64,000 bases of DNA, taken from positions 87,749,994 to 87,813,993 of the forward strand of contig JARCOQ010000003.1 of assembly GCA_029207755.1 (NCBI GenBank), written 5' to 3'. A program made the position numbers and the translations under genes. This document shows positions 1 through 12,985 of this stretch, piece after piece. Source of the DNA: Chamaea fasciata (lineage: Eukaryota > Chordata > Aves > Passeriformes > Sylviidae). Position 1 is the first letter of the stretch. Every line of letters starts with the position of its first letter. The notes below the pieces were generated by a model that searched no databases, was not told the origin of the DNA, and worked only from the letters and a program-made list of their open reading frames with translations.

Positions 1-2924
1 GCCATCACCTAGCAGACCAATAGTAATGAAAGATGTTAATGTGACAGCTACAGCATAGCATGCTGTGTTGCTACTAAATTACTCAGCAGCCGTTCAAAAC
101 ACCTTCAGAAAATACATTTTCTCTTGATTTGAATACCTTTTATGTAAATCTGACATGTGGTTTGGCCCCTGGGTTTTGTTCCCAACACTGTCAGAAACAA
201 TCTTCTGCAACCTCTTTAGTTCATCCATCTGGAAAATAACAGGATTATGCTTGCCTGCCTTCTGGGGCAGGTATAAGTTTTGCTTAACAGCAAATATTGT
301 GAAAAACACAAAACTAAACACCAGTCTGTGCCTGACAGAAGCCAAGGTATGTTCTGACCATTTCTTTCCTTGGCTGAAGAGTACTCGTCCTCAACCAGAC
401 AAAGAGGAAGGCAGTGATTATGAAGACTAAGTTTTTCCTTCACTTTCAACAGAAGAGAAGAGCACATCACTTTGTTTTGATGGATTTATTTCAATCAAAT
501 ACTTAACCCTGTAATCTTTCAAGATTTCTTAATGTATTTCATGGAGGTAGTGAATCTGGCACTTTTATCACTTTTTAAGTGACATTTCTTCCATTCTTTT
601 GTGGAGAAGCAGGCAGTTTTACTAGAAATTTAAGGTGAGGATATGTGAGGAAAAAAGGCTCAAGGTATCAAGTGAGTGGAGTTTGCTGGTTGCTTGATGC
701 AGACAATAATCTCAGCAGTAGCCTATGTCAAATATATATCCATGTTTTTCAATTTTAGAACTCAGTTTGGTGATGCACGGAGGGTGATGTGGTATTGATG
801 GTCTTGCTAAGTTCTCAGTCTCCACTCCAAGGGCTATAAATGCTTTCTAAAGCCCACATAATTTCATCTGTTTCCTTTTAAGCACTTTAACCTTCAAATT
901 TGAGCCAGAAAGGTTTTGGTTTATTTTGTGGGGTTTTGTTTCTTTCTTTTCTGTTTTTCCAGAACAAAACCCCCATATTTATTAATTGTGAAATTCTCTT
1001 TTTAATGATAAAGAAACTCAGTTAGCATGACCATTTTCTTTGTCTCAAAAGTTGCAAAGTCTCAGAATGCTAAAAAGTAATCCTATGGCATTTAGGTATT
1101 CACACCTTTCATTACAAGAACATTAATTCATGTTGAATAGCAAATGGCCTTCTATTATTGCATATATTACATTTCACATAGCATATTTTCAGACAATATA
1201 CATCCGTGATGTTTTACTTTCTTGTGAGTTTTACACTGGTCAGAGCTTTTGGAGTTAGTATCTCGTTTATAAAGCCCTCTTTGTTCAGGAAGTCAGTCTT
1301 AGTAAGGCAATTGAACAGAAGAGTGATTAACTTGATTTGATTAGTTGTGAACTGCTGTAGAAATTCGGCTGGTCTGACTAAAACATTATCATTTAGGGGA
1401 TTTGATAATTTTGGTTTTAGTCCGGTCAGATAACTAGTTATATTCCCTAAACTGTTTCTTCACATGGACACCATTCTTTTTGGTAGCAGCAATTTCATAC
1501 TGACTAAAACTGTCCCTTATTAACAGTAGATTAAATATGAAATATTTTACCACTCAAGCAAGTATGGAAGTTGGACCCAAAAAGAGGCCTAGATCATGGA
1601 AATCCCTCTCATTCTTACTCTGAAGAGTTAATGTGTAGAAGACAGACATTATAAAATGTATCCAACACAGTCAGAATTTGTTTACTTCATATCATTGCTT
1701 TGTGATTTAAAGTAATTAAGTGATTTGTCTATGCAATCTTTTTTATAGCTGATCAGGTTTTCTGCAAGGTTGGGAGCAGGGTTGTGAGGTTTTTTTTGGT
1801 AGCTTTTATCTCTTTGGTCAGGTAGTATTATAGTGATTAAATGCTGAACAGGTATTTTTGCTCTCATTTAGAATTCTTGCTATGATATTTTGTGATTTTT
1901 TCCTTTTGTACTATTTCTTTTTAAACTACTCAAAATCTGCTGCCATTTTTCTCAGTTATGAGCAGGAAGACAGTTAAGTACACAAAAGGTTGAGTACTGA
2001 CTGCAGACAACCAAAGAGCCAAAACATTTACAGCTACATTGAGTGTGAAATGAAGCATCACAGAACTGTTCAGTTTAAATTCAAGATGAGCTGCACGAAG
2101 CTAGTATATATCTCGTCTCACCTTACACAAGTTCTTGAACTAAACATGAACTAACATTTTGTGACCTGCAACTTTCACAGCACAGTATTGCTGTATCTTC
2201 AGATGATGAAGTAAATTATATCACCTAATAATGGGAAAACTTAGTGTACATATTCTGTACTTTTAAAATCTCATTGTATACCTTTAAACAAGAAGTAGAC
2301 AAAAATTCAGATATTTTATTCTTCTGAGTTGTTGAAATATTTTACATGTTAGTAGCTGAGAGTATCCCTGCTCATTTTAATCTCAGACATCTGAGGATGG
2401 TTTTCTATGGGCTCCAAAGAACTTCTCCTACAAAAACAATGTGCCTTAAATCACTGTCATGGATAGCAGATTCCAAGATGTTCAGTTGATCAAAGATGAG
2501 GATTAAAAACTTTGCTTAATAAGCTTTTTCCTCTTTCCTTTTCAGTTTTCCCTCTAGAAATAATCATGCTCTCTTTTTATGTCAGTGTAGAGTTTGTATC
2601 TAATTCAAGCCAAATAAGGCTGTTTCTTCCCTACTTGCCCAAACTTGCATCAATATTCAGCAGTGACAATGAAGACATGGAACTTCCTTTGCTCCCTTGA
2701 CCCTTCCTGAATAAGAAGGAATGATAAAAGGAAGACAGGGAAAAGAAAAAAAATAAATACTTGTGAAGTAGATTTTCCATAGCTGGTTTCCCACACAGTT
2801 TATTCTGTTTATCTAATTATGTGCAGCACATATCATAGTTGAATCATCAGCAGGTGTCCTGCCTTTTGTATGTCAGGCACAGGTGTATAGGATTTTTTTC
2901 CTTCCTGACCAAACAGTAGCCTAT
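1..2924. other. Intronic sequence, no gene or repeat recognised
   Basis: AT-rich DNA upstream of the first recognised exon, taken to be EYS intron. Short open frames of 80-90 codons overlap one another on both strands at 94-470. None has domain motifs, splice context or codon character suggesting a real exon. No LINE, LTR or tandem array was recognised. Confidence 0.6.
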
Positions 2925-3055
2925 TTCCGTTGGGATTTTTGTTTGCTTGCTTCTTTTGTTTGGTTGGGGTTTTTTTTGTTGTTGTTGTTGGGTTTTGTTC
3001 AGTTTTTTTTTTCGTTGTTGTTGGTGTTGTTTGTTTGTTTGTTTTAATTTGAAAA
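2925..3055. repeat. T/G-rich low-complexity tract
   Basis: A T-rich stretch containing short runs of GTT and TTTG repeats (for example GTTGTTGTTGTTG and TTTGTTTGTTTG). It is simple-sequence DNA with no coding potential. The reverse complement is A/C-rich. Confidence 0.85.
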
Positions 3056-4324
3056 ACAGTGCTATAGTTGATTAATGAAAAGAGTGGTAGAATTAGCTGA
3101 CCCAGTCCTGCTCATCCTATCTTCCTGCCAGCTCTTTTCCTCTGGCACACAAATGAGAGGCAGATGCATAGCAGGCAAAGTTTTCTGGGTTCATCATTAA
3201 GCAAAGCACTTAATATTGACTGAAAACAGCCAAATATTTGACTTCTGCAATTTAATAAGTGCAATGGGTATGTTCTTTAAAAGCAATTTCTGTTTAGATT
3301 AATTCATCCTAATTTCTAGTAACTGCAAATGAGATCAATAAAAGCATGACAATCACAAAACTTGCACTCATTACCTGATATATTTGGCATTCTTCAGACA
3401 ATATCTTGGGCAAGTCTGTTCATCTCCTTCAGCTTTTTCCCCGTGATACAAGATTTACAGAGATCTTTTTATTATAAAATTCATAATTAATCACAAAGTA
3501 CTGAGGTGCATAGATAAAGACTAAAATAATTTCTAAAAACAATTTATATTAGATAGGTAAAGCTGTTTCCTGAAATACACTACCCTTCAGATAGAATATT
3601 CCTTTCAAATCTCTCCTAATACCCTTATACCCAGATCAGCTAAGAGGGTAGAAAATTTTTGCATTGTCTATTTGGCAGTCAGTTACCCATGGAGTCCCTT
3701 AGTGCTCAGTGTAAGCCAGGGAAATAAAGGCGTTTTTCACTGGGTCCTTCAAAGGAAAAGAATCTTCCAGCACGACCTCCTAGGGTTTGCCTCAGAGGCA
3801 TGTCTGAAGTATACACCCATGAATGCTCTTCTGACCATATTAGAGAAGTTTTTACTATACACAATTATCTGAAATTATTCCATTTTTCCTTTTCTGTTTA
3901 AACTTGAAGCTTTCTTCTCCAAACCTTGCAAGTATCCAATACATAGGCTGGATTATGTTGATGTATTTAATTTGATCAGTTTTAATAAGCTTGGTTTGTT
4001 CTTGGTATTTTGGTGTTTGAAGCTTGAAAGAGTGACATGAAATGAAAGACAATTCTTTTGATTTTTTTTCATTCTAAAGCAGGACTTCTTGTTTTACAAC
4101 CTATTTGATGGAACTCAATTACAGGTCAGTATTGAATCCTCTAAACTAAAAGACATCCATGATGTGGTCTTGTTACCATTCATTTTTCTAACCTCCAATG
4201 TTTTTTTATCTATTGCATTAAAGAAAAACCCAAACAAACAATCCCTGTAAAATAACATTTGGTAAGGGAATACTGCAAAGGAACTGGCTATTGTCATGAA
4301 TACAAACATACAGAAGACATCCAA
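3056..4324. other. Intronic sequence, nothing recognised
   Basis: Unique-looking AT-rich DNA. Two 65-66 codon frames at 3672-3872 (+) and 3855-4052 (-) show no family motif and are treated as chance. Confidence 0.55.
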
Positions 4325-4570
4325 GGGGCAACGGCCAGAACCTGGGACACAGGAAGTTCCACCTGGCATGGGGAAGAGCTGCTCAGCTGTCAGGGTCGCT
4401 GAGCACTGGAACAGAGTGCCTAGGGAGACTGGGCATTTTCTCCTATGGAGAAGGCTCTTCAGATGCAAACACAAGAAATGTGCTCTAGGGGACGCTGCTT
4501 CAGCAGGGAGGTTGGAACAGATGACCTCCAGTCGCCCCTTCTAACCCAGCCCGCTCAATGATTCCATGTG
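4325..4570 (+). mobile_element. CR1 LINE, 3' end fragment
   Basis: The stretch follows the 3' part of avian CR1 elements. It reads 'cctgggacacaggaagttcc', then a segment meaning 'gagcactggaacagagtgcc', then 'gttggaacagatgacctcc', and ends near 'caatgattccatgtg', a decayed form of the usual CR1 terminal octamer repeat. CR1 elements are normally 5' truncated and have no poly(A) tail, as here. Numerous substitutions indicate an old insertion. Assignment is from recognition of the consensus. Confidence 0.85.
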
Positions 4571-7500
4571 AAATGTAAAAACCTGTGTATACTTTGGCTT
4601 TATGGTGGGCCATAACAGAGGAGTCTCTGCTCTTAACACCCTGTTAGGACACTTAGAGTACCTAAAAGTTGTCTGTCCTTCATGCTCATTTAGGGCATTT
4701 TAGGAATTTGTTTGTTTGTACTGTTGACTGCAGAGGCTGCCAGACACTCTCAGGTGCTGAGTTGCAACACTGACTATAAACTGGTAGGGAGTAGGACAGT
4801 GTATGAGACAGGTCTGGATTACTCACTGTGGAGTTCCCTACCTTTCAGGATAGTGAACACTAACTATCCCAGTCTGCAAATGAGACTCCCACTCTGCAAA
4901 TACTGATTTTAAATGCCTTTCCTTAGGGATTACACTGTAAAGAAGAGAATTTAACTGGTAACTGGTAAACCCCGGGTTTGAGAGATTTAATTTGTTGCTA
5001 ATTAGAGACAACTTAATCTGAAGTTAATTTTTGTCAGTTAGAAATCTTAATTCTGATAACCTGATACATTTTTCCATGCTTGAATCCTGACCTATAGTAT
5101 CTACATAGTTAATAACACCAGGCATCTCTCTGAAATGAAATAGTTAATCCCAGGGTAGTTTTGTAGTGAAATAATTTCTAATATTTCCAAATACAATATG
5201 TGTGTAGCTGCATTTATAATATATAAGTGGCAAACTGGACATCAAAATCAAGAAATAAAGAACCTCATCTTTAAGCAAAACCTGATTATATGCACACATC
5301 AACAGGCACTGCGGATTGTTTACAGTTCCACCATTTTCTTAATGACTTGCATTCATAAAATTTAACCCTGTTAAAAGGCCTATGTAAGATTTTGACTATC
5401 CATGAAGAAATGCAGCACATTTCACATCATATAAGATTGTTTTTCTTTCTGTGAGTACCTCATATTTTTTTTTGTTTCTACCATCTGATGAAAGCAATCT
5501 ATCTTGTTTAAAAAAAAACAAAAATCTTCCTGAAAGATACCCTGTGAATACACATTTATGCATACAAACTAAATGTATTATATTTGCCTCGATTTTCTTT
5601 TTTGCAGTTAATATTCATGAATCTTGTGCAGTATTTGTTTTCCAAATAATACATTTTAGCTCAAATATATCACTAAACAAAGGGAACAAAAAAATAGGAG
5701 AGACATTTGTAATACACTGGAAAATATACATCTGGCTATTTAGGTAGTTTCTGCTGTAGCCCATCCAAATGACATTATAACCTATATTTTTTCCTTTTGA
5801 TGTTCAAATAAGCAATAAGCATCATAATCCTGTACCTTCATGTATGTTTAATATTGCAGCTAAAATGTGTATAAACATACCACCATAAAGCAACATCTTT
5901 TCTTTAAAAATAGTTGGTTATAACTTAACAAAATGTTCTTAGCTGTTCATGTTGGATGCTTTGATTTAGATAGGTTCAAGTACAAAACACACCTGTAATT
6001 ATTAGGCGAATCTTAATTTCTTTGACAGAGAAGATCTAACACTCATACATTCATTCTGATGGGGGAAAACACAGTGCATGTGTTATCAAAAGCAGACTGC
6101 AACAAAACATTTAATGAGTCTGGTCCAGATAAAGATGAGTAGAGAACCTTAATCAGTTTTGATGACAACAGTAAGCTTCAGAATTGTGCAATTCTGTATT
6201 TATGCACGTATTCTGAAATCAGAAATCTGTTCTGTTCTGTTCCTTTGTGTGTTCAAAGCAATAAGTATCTGTTAGAAACCATTTTTTTTAAAAAATGCAA
6301 TGAATTGGTTACATTGTGTGGCCATTAGGCTTCACAGATCAATAAATCTTAAAGTCTGGTAAGTGGGAGTGTTATTTAATGTTTCTACCTTGTATTATTG
6401 GCTTTGGGTGAGTTGTTCATGCTTTGTGAAAGTAGATTTGTAATATGCCCAGCACTTTTGGCAATGATTTCTCTAATTTCTCCAAAAATCTGTTATTCTT
6501 ACCTGGACTTAAGAAGGCCTGAAGGGATTATGATGACAAGGCCTTACCTTCTTCCTTACTGATGGTGTCAAAAGGAGAGACACAAGGTTGGTGAGGATTG
6601 GAGGTGCAGAAATAACTCTCTTAACTGGTGTTATGGCTTAATAAGAGAGATCAGTTATTAATTTCCAGTTTTATCTAGGTTACAAATGGTGCATTACCTT
6701 TCTCTGCAGCTCTCCATGTCCTTTGTTTGTTACAGCATAAGTAAAGATTAACACAAATAATATGTAAGTGATAATTCTTGTCATAAATAGAAAATTTCTT
6801 TGTTAATACCATGTTTGTACCTTCAATTCTTAAGCAATACAGTGGAGAATTAAATATCCTGTTTTAAGAAGCTACCTTTAGCAATGTATGCCCTGACTCA
6901 CATTGTGTTGCCATATTTTCAGTTGATCTTAATGTAATTCAACTGAATTAGGCATTCATAGACCATTATAGAAGAGTTGAGCGGAGGATATAGTTGTTAC
7001 AGCAGTTGTTGCTGAATTATAAGAGATTAATTGTCTGCCTACTTCTTTTTTTCCTTCTGGGATGCTTCTGAAAATGTCACCAGAAGGGATCAAGTACAGG
7101 CTGTTTGAATACCATTATGAGAAGCTGGCACATAAAGTTTGCCTAAGTTATAATTAGAGAAATGTGACAGTAGCTCCAAGGTCCAAAGGCTTAAGAATAA
7201 AAAGGATTAGAAGACATGAGCCTTAAAGAGTCTGAAAGCAAAATACTTTTTTTTTAAATTGATACTTATATGTATAAAACTGAAATGCAGCAGGATGTCT
7301 CTTGATCCTGAGTGTTAACAAGCCACAACCTCAGGGTTTGCACTAGTTGGCAATAGAAGGTCTTTATTCTCCAGTCTACCCAGGTAATCCTGTACTAGTA
7401 TATAAATTGTTCCTTCTCTTGGTGTTCAAATTTAAGAGTCACCTTCTCATTAACCACATTGGTTAACCTATTTTTCTCCTAGTTTTCCCATGTAGAGGGG

Positions 7501-10499
7501 AGGTAACAGTTCATTTTAGACCATCAGAGTACGCAAAAGAAAATTAATTAGTGCTGCCTGGTAGAAGTAATATATATTACTGATAATTGTATTTCTTGTG
7601 TCTGTAATAGGTAAGAAAAGATCCGCCACAGAAGATCATTGTAGGATTGCAATTATCTGTACAGCCCTGCATTGATAGAGCTTTATTCACATGTCAAATG
7701 GCTTCCTAATTTTTATTCATAGGATCAGACTTATGTAAGACAATAAATGGAAGGCTGTATCTGAAGATAGTTAAACATAATAATTAATTCCTATGCTCTA
7801 GTGCAATACCAAGCTATTGTTAGCTCCAGAAGAGTCCCTCTGCTGCTGGGAGTGATAGCCTTCCCAGGGGAAGGGGAGACATAATACGAAGACTGCTTAC
7901 TATGTCTCTCTTGAAGCACTTTTTCAATGGTCTTTTGTGGCATTTTCTTGGTGAGGTGTTAGGATAATTGGACCCTCAGAGTTTGTTTGATTTTGCCTTT
8001 TTTCTTAATGTCTTGAAGGGAAATTATCCCCCTCAAAATATGGTGTTTTGGATGTGTTATTTTTCTTTATTCTTCTCTTTGTTCTGGCTTAACCATTCTA
8101 AAAAGCACAACTTATCCATAAATAAATTGTGTACGCATAAGAAAAAATTTTAAACACTGGTCGTTGTCAGAAATATGTGTATATGTATATTTTCTTCCAA
8201 CTTTGTGTCTCATAGCTACTTCACATGAGACCACTGCTTCTACATGTACATAAACTGTTCTCTTGTTTCTCTTTATTTTCACAATCTATTCATATGCATG
8301 AGATTCAGTTACTTGGTAGGTAGATAAATGGCATAAAAATAGCTTGAAGATGTGATACCAAAGCAACAATGTAGATAGGTTTTGAAATTTGAAGTTTTAC
8401 CAAGAGGTCTTTTCATATTTTGCCAGGCTTGCAACAGTGTGAATTTGCTCACCAGGAGGTAATACTGAATATTTCTTATAAAGAGTTATACTCTGCTTCT
8501 ACTGATATTAATGTTTGCTTAAACATCAACATGGTCCAAGACTCCTTTTCAGTATGTTCAAAATCATTCTACCTCAAGTGATCTTGTACTTAAAGAGAAG
8601 GAAATGCTTGACAGTGGTCAGAGAGTCATGTTTCACTTGAGACTAAAAGACCTCTGAGTTGGTACTTTTTTAGGGTAGTCTTTTAAATTAGCATTCATAT
8701 GTTCCATGCAATCAAGTTTTATATATTGTTTAGCAGAAGTCTTCCAACTTGTTTGAGTCTTCATCAGTGTAACATTGCATCATCGCACTTGATGATTATT
8801 TTGGCTTTTTCTAAATTAATTCCCTAGTATCAGCTATTATCCCTAGACAATTTTTTCCCATTTCTCAGAGAGAAAGGCATATAAATGACTTTTGAGGTAA
8901 TAGGTCAGCATTGCCATTTTGTTTGCTGAAATTATTTCATCTCCATTTAAGGGAAGAACTGGACAAAACTTATTATCTAATGACTCTTCATAAAAAGGGG
9001 TTTACTCTTTTCACACCAGCATATTCTTTCAGTGAAGATTATAGTTCAATTTTCATGTCTGACACATTTTGTATTAGTTGTTGCATAAGCTTTAGCTGGA
9101 GGCTTTTTACTGAAAGAGGAAGGCCAACTTTCTTTTCTGACATTATATAATTTTTATAAAATTGCTTGAATCCAATTACATCTATATTAAAAATCAATGA
9201 ATTAGACAAGCCACGTTACAGGGTAAGAGTGAGGTGTGCAAAAGACCACAAGCACCTTCTCTAAGGAGTGTTCATCTCTGGAGCGCCAAAGAATATTAGA
9301 GCAGAAGTCTTTCTCTTTGATATATTGTAGACCCAAAGAGAAGATAAAGGTAGCCATAATGAAAATTAGACGGCCTTGTTCAGGCGCAGCAAATACCCAG
9401 TTGGTACATGAACCTGAGGCAATGCAGCCAGAAACAGGAGAAAGCAACTGTATTTGGTCATGAAGGTGGATTACTGGGTTTAGAAATACAGAGTATTTAT
9501 TAGCAGTGAAATCTCAATGAATTCATCTAACAGACCAAAAAGACCACAAAATATGCTATGAAACCTTATGATCCAACAGACATAAAAACAAGTACAATAT
9601 ATACTCTGTATTCTTCTATGTACAAATTTGTTGTTCTGAAACTCAGATCAGTACATAAGGTTTTTGTAGGACTTGGTGTGTACTGCGAGGAGGAATTTTG
9701 TAACAATCTATTCTTCCAATACTGTCATGATCATGAACAACAATAATGACTGTGATAATGATTATGATAAAATTCAATTTTGTTGTGACTTCAAAACTCT
9801 GTTAAAGTGTTAGCACTAATTATTCTGTACCTTTATTTTATTCCCATTCTTGCATGTGTGAAATGGAGATGTCACATATCGGTTGGTTGTCACAGCACAG
9901 TGATATATTGTGTTTTCACCAGTGAAGTCCCTATGAAGTAAATGGAACTTCAAAGATATAATTAAAAGCAGAATTTATCCTTTCCTTTAAAGATTCAGTC
10001 TGGGAACACATATCTTTAAAGTCATGATTCATAAAATATATATGTTGAAGAAAGCATTCCATTGTAATAAATGATCCTTGGGTGTATGCTGCCTGTAGTA
10101 TGCTTGGCAATATATGCATTAGAAACAGTCCCATTAGCCAGTCTACTAAAGGATCATAAACTTGACTATTGGACTAGCAGAGCTGGAGTAAATGAAGCAT
10201 AAACCAAGCTAAGTAGAACCTAAAAATAATAAACAGTATCTGTTTCACCTAATGTAGGTATTACCATTTTCAGCTACTAATATGCTTATACAAAAACATT
10301 GAGGTTTTGTGATTTTTTAGTTTTTGTATAATGTATGAAAAAAACTGTATACCAACATTAAGCAAAGAAATTGCATCTTCTGTGCAAAATAGATAGTATT
10401 TGGCAAGGCAAAGGGTATTAGTTTTCCTTATTTTCTTCAATTTTACTAGTACCTCCATAGCAGAAAGAGCAAACAGGGTCTTTTTTATAAGCACAAGTA
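4571..10499. other. Intronic sequence, no gene recognised
   Basis: About 5.9 kb of AT-rich DNA with no supported exon. A slightly GC-richer stretch near 9,200-9,470 has overlapping 75-81 codon frames on opposite strands. I could not match it to a gene or repeat. Small T or A runs (for example near 6,286 and 7,247) are ordinary. Confidence 0.5.
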
Positions 10500-10760
10500 G
10501 TGACAGGACAAGGGGGAATGGCTTTGAACTGAAAGAGGGCAGATAGATACAAGGTAAAAATTCTTCACTGTGGGAGTGGTGAAGCATTGGAAGAGGATGC
10601 CCAGACAATTCATGGATGTCCCATCTGTAGAAGTGTTCAAGGCCAGGTTGAATGGGGTTTTGGGCAACCTGGTCTACTGGCAGGGCCATGGTAGGTGAGG
10701 TTGGGTTCAGATGATCTTGAAGGTAATTTCCAACCCTATTTAATCTATGGTTCTATGATA
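10500..10760 (+). mobile_element. CR1 LINE, 3' end fragment
   Basis: It begins with the CR1 signature 'tgacaggacaagggggaatgg'-like text. It continues through 'aaaattcttcactgtgggag', 'gttcaaggccaggttgaatgg' and 'atgatcttgaaggtaatttcc', and ends in 'ggttctatgata', the typical avian CR1 3' terminus. It is 5' truncated and diverged. A decayed minus-strand frame of 139 codons spanning 10,270-10,689 lies partly inside it and is a chance frame. Confidence 0.9.
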
Positions 10761-10875
10761 AAAAAATATTGTTTGACTTTCTCAAATTGGAAGGCCTCTT
10801 ATGTCACAGTCTGCTCTGGTGGTGAAGGTGCCATGACCTTCCTCATCAGAAGTGTCTTTAAAAGGACACCCAGTT

Positions 10876-11482
10876 TGACGGGGGCACAGGCATTCTCAGG
10901 TGCAGAGTGAACAGATCTTTTGCTGAGGCTGGCTGAGCAGCAGCACTCTTAGGTGCAGAGTGATTAGCACTTTGGGAGGCTGCCTGAGCAGCGTTTGCCA
11001 CCCTGGGTGACGCAGGAGTAAAAGCAGCAAGATGGGCCTATCTGATCTCCAGGAGAGCTCCTTTATTCCAAAGTCCAAAGGGGAAAGAGCCAGATAGCCC
11101 AAGGGGAGAGGGACTACATAGGGTAGCCAGGGGCTGGGTTTCACAGCTTGGACAATGGGGAAAGGAATTGGAAAGGGACCAGTCAGGGAAAGGATCCAAA
11201 AAGGAACCAATCAGGAGGGACAAAAAACAGGAACAAGAAAAATAACCAATAGGGTACCTAACACTAGCATAGAACTGCAAAGGCTCATGAGTTGGAGCAT
11301 TTTTGCTCACTCTGAGCTACAAGGAAATCTCTCAAGGGGGCTACCCAAAGGGAAGCCATTGATAATTGAGGCAGTCTAGGGGCTGCACACTCTCCAAGGC
11401 AGTGAATCATCCTCTGTGGATTGTCCAGGGACCACCACACCCCCCCCTAGGCATTATTGACCCTAGCTCCCTGCTCCTTACA
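10876..11482 (-). mobile_element. Solo LTR-like retroviral remnant (probable)
   Basis: GC-richer block of about 0.6 kb between two CR1 copies. Read on the minus strand it begins TGTAAGGAGCAGGG and ends near CCCCCGTCA, giving TG...CA ends. It has CCAAT/ATTGG boxes (plus-strand CCAAT at 11,206-11,210 and 11,246-11,250). An AATAAA lies at 11,062-11,067, followed by a U5-like segment with an internal imperfect repeat around 'cactctgcacct'. This layout is that of an avian endogenous retrovirus LTR. No matching target-site duplication was found (right flank AAACT, left flank CAGTT), and no internal viral genes adjoin. Limits and family are uncertain, and another repeat type is possible. Confidence 0.5.
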
Positions 11483-11534
11483 AAACTACTTAAAATTAAA
11501 CCACGCACTTAAGAGTAATATCTGGATGCTCCTT

Positions 11535-12985
11535 GAAAACTTTAGTGCCATGACCACTTTCCTAGGGAACTGTTCCAGTGACTGACCACTCTCTCAATGA
11601 AGTAATTTTTCCTACTGTTCAATCTGCACTTCCCTTGATGCAGCTCAGCTCATTCCATTTCCTTATGTTCTATTGCTGGCCACGAGAGAGAGATCAACTC
11701 TCCTTACACTGTTCCCCTTGTGAATGAGGTCACTGCTCAGCTTTTTGTACTCTGAAATGAACAAACCCAGGTGATCTCAGACACTCCATTAAAGTCTTTC
11801 TGTCAAGGCCTTTCACCATCTTAGTCAGTCTCCTCTGGGCACACTTTAGCTTTATGTCCTTCTTTTACTGAGACCTCCAAAACTGCATGCAGTACTTGAG
11901 ATGGGTCTGCTCCACTGCAGTGTAGAGTGAGACAATCACTTCCCTCAGCTGGCTCATGATGCACCCCAAGTTGTGCCCTTTGGCTGCCAGGGTACACTGG
12001 TGGCTTGTATTCAGCTTGCCATGAACTCAAATCCTCAAATTTCTCTCGTACAGAGTGGTTCTCCTGCCTCTCCTCCCCCAGTTTGTATGTATAATAACCA
12101 CAATTACCCATTCCAGGTGAAGACTCTGGCACTTGCTTTTGTTAAATTTCATAAATTTGGTGCTTGCCCAACTCTCTGGTCTACCCAGACCTGTTTGTAA
12201 GGCTTCTCTGCCCCTGAAGGAGTCCACAGCTCCTCCTAGTTTACTGTTGTCAGTAAATTCACTTTAATATACATTTAATTTCTGTGTCCAGATCTTTTAT
12301 AAAAATGTTGAAGAACATTGGGCCTAAAATCGAGCCCTGAGGAGCCCACTGGCAACTGGCTGCCAGAGTGATGCAACCGCATTTAATACCTCTCCAAGCC
12401 AACTGCTCAGCCAATGTGTTATGGACTTCTCTGTGCTCTGTACATTTTATCCACCAGGAGGATCCTCTGGGAAATAGTACAGACAACTTTGCTAAAATCC
12501 AAATGCACCACATCTACTCCCTTTTCTTGGTGAGCTAGATGGCTGACCTCATGCTAAAAGGAGGTTAAGTTGGCTAGGCAAAACTTTCCCCTCATGAACC
12601 GATGCTTTCTGTGGCCAGTGAGGGAGTTGTCTTTCAGATGTTATACAATATTTCCCAGAATAAGTTTCTCTATGTTTTATCAGGCACTGACATGAGACTG
12701 ACCGGCCAGTAATTAACAGGGTCTTCCTTCTTTCCCTTCTTGAAAACTGGAACAATATTTGCCATCTTCCAGTCATTTGGGACTTCGCCAGACTCCCAAG
12801 ATCAATGACACATAATGAAGGGAGGTCCTTGATGAAAACAGGCCACATCTTTCGGTACTCTGGGATGAGTCCCATCAGGGCCCAGAGATTTATGTACATA
12901 GCGCTGAAGCAGAAAATTTCAAACATTTCAGGGTCAGCTGGGAGTTTATCATTCCCTAATGCATTCCCAAAGTTCACACACCTCT
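11535..12985 (-). mobile_element. CR1 LINE, long fragment with reverse-transcriptase remnant
   Basis: The plus strand reads CR1 backwards. From about 11,560 it matches the antisense 3' region (for example 'gtgactgaccactctctcaatgaag'-like text). Within 12,259-12,513 the minus strand encodes a piece of the CR1 reverse transcriptase with the recognisable motif PQGSILGPMFFNIFIKDLD. Upstream RT text continues in other frames to about 12,980. The reading frame is broken by several stops and shifts, so the element is dead. The extreme 3' end is missing on the side abutting the LTR-like block. Confidence 0.88.

Noticed and set aside
4712..4906. 64-codon frame beginning MFVLLTAEAARHSQVLSC as a possible small secreted protein
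   Set aside because: No signal-cleavage pattern plus mature domain, no promoter or splice context, and a short length common by chance.
9202..9463. Overlapping 81- and 75-codon frames as a candidate exon or retroviral piece
   Set aside because: No motif, no matching splice sites in the EYS phase, and no repeat family recognised, so nothing can be supported.
10270..10689. Minus-strand 139-codon frame
   Set aside because: Its N-terminal half lies over a plus-strand CR1 3' end and reads the element backwards. It is not a gene.
11821..12977. Minus frames with reverse-transcriptase wording as a possible intact gene
   Set aside because: The frame is broken by stops and shifts. This is a dead CR1 LINE.
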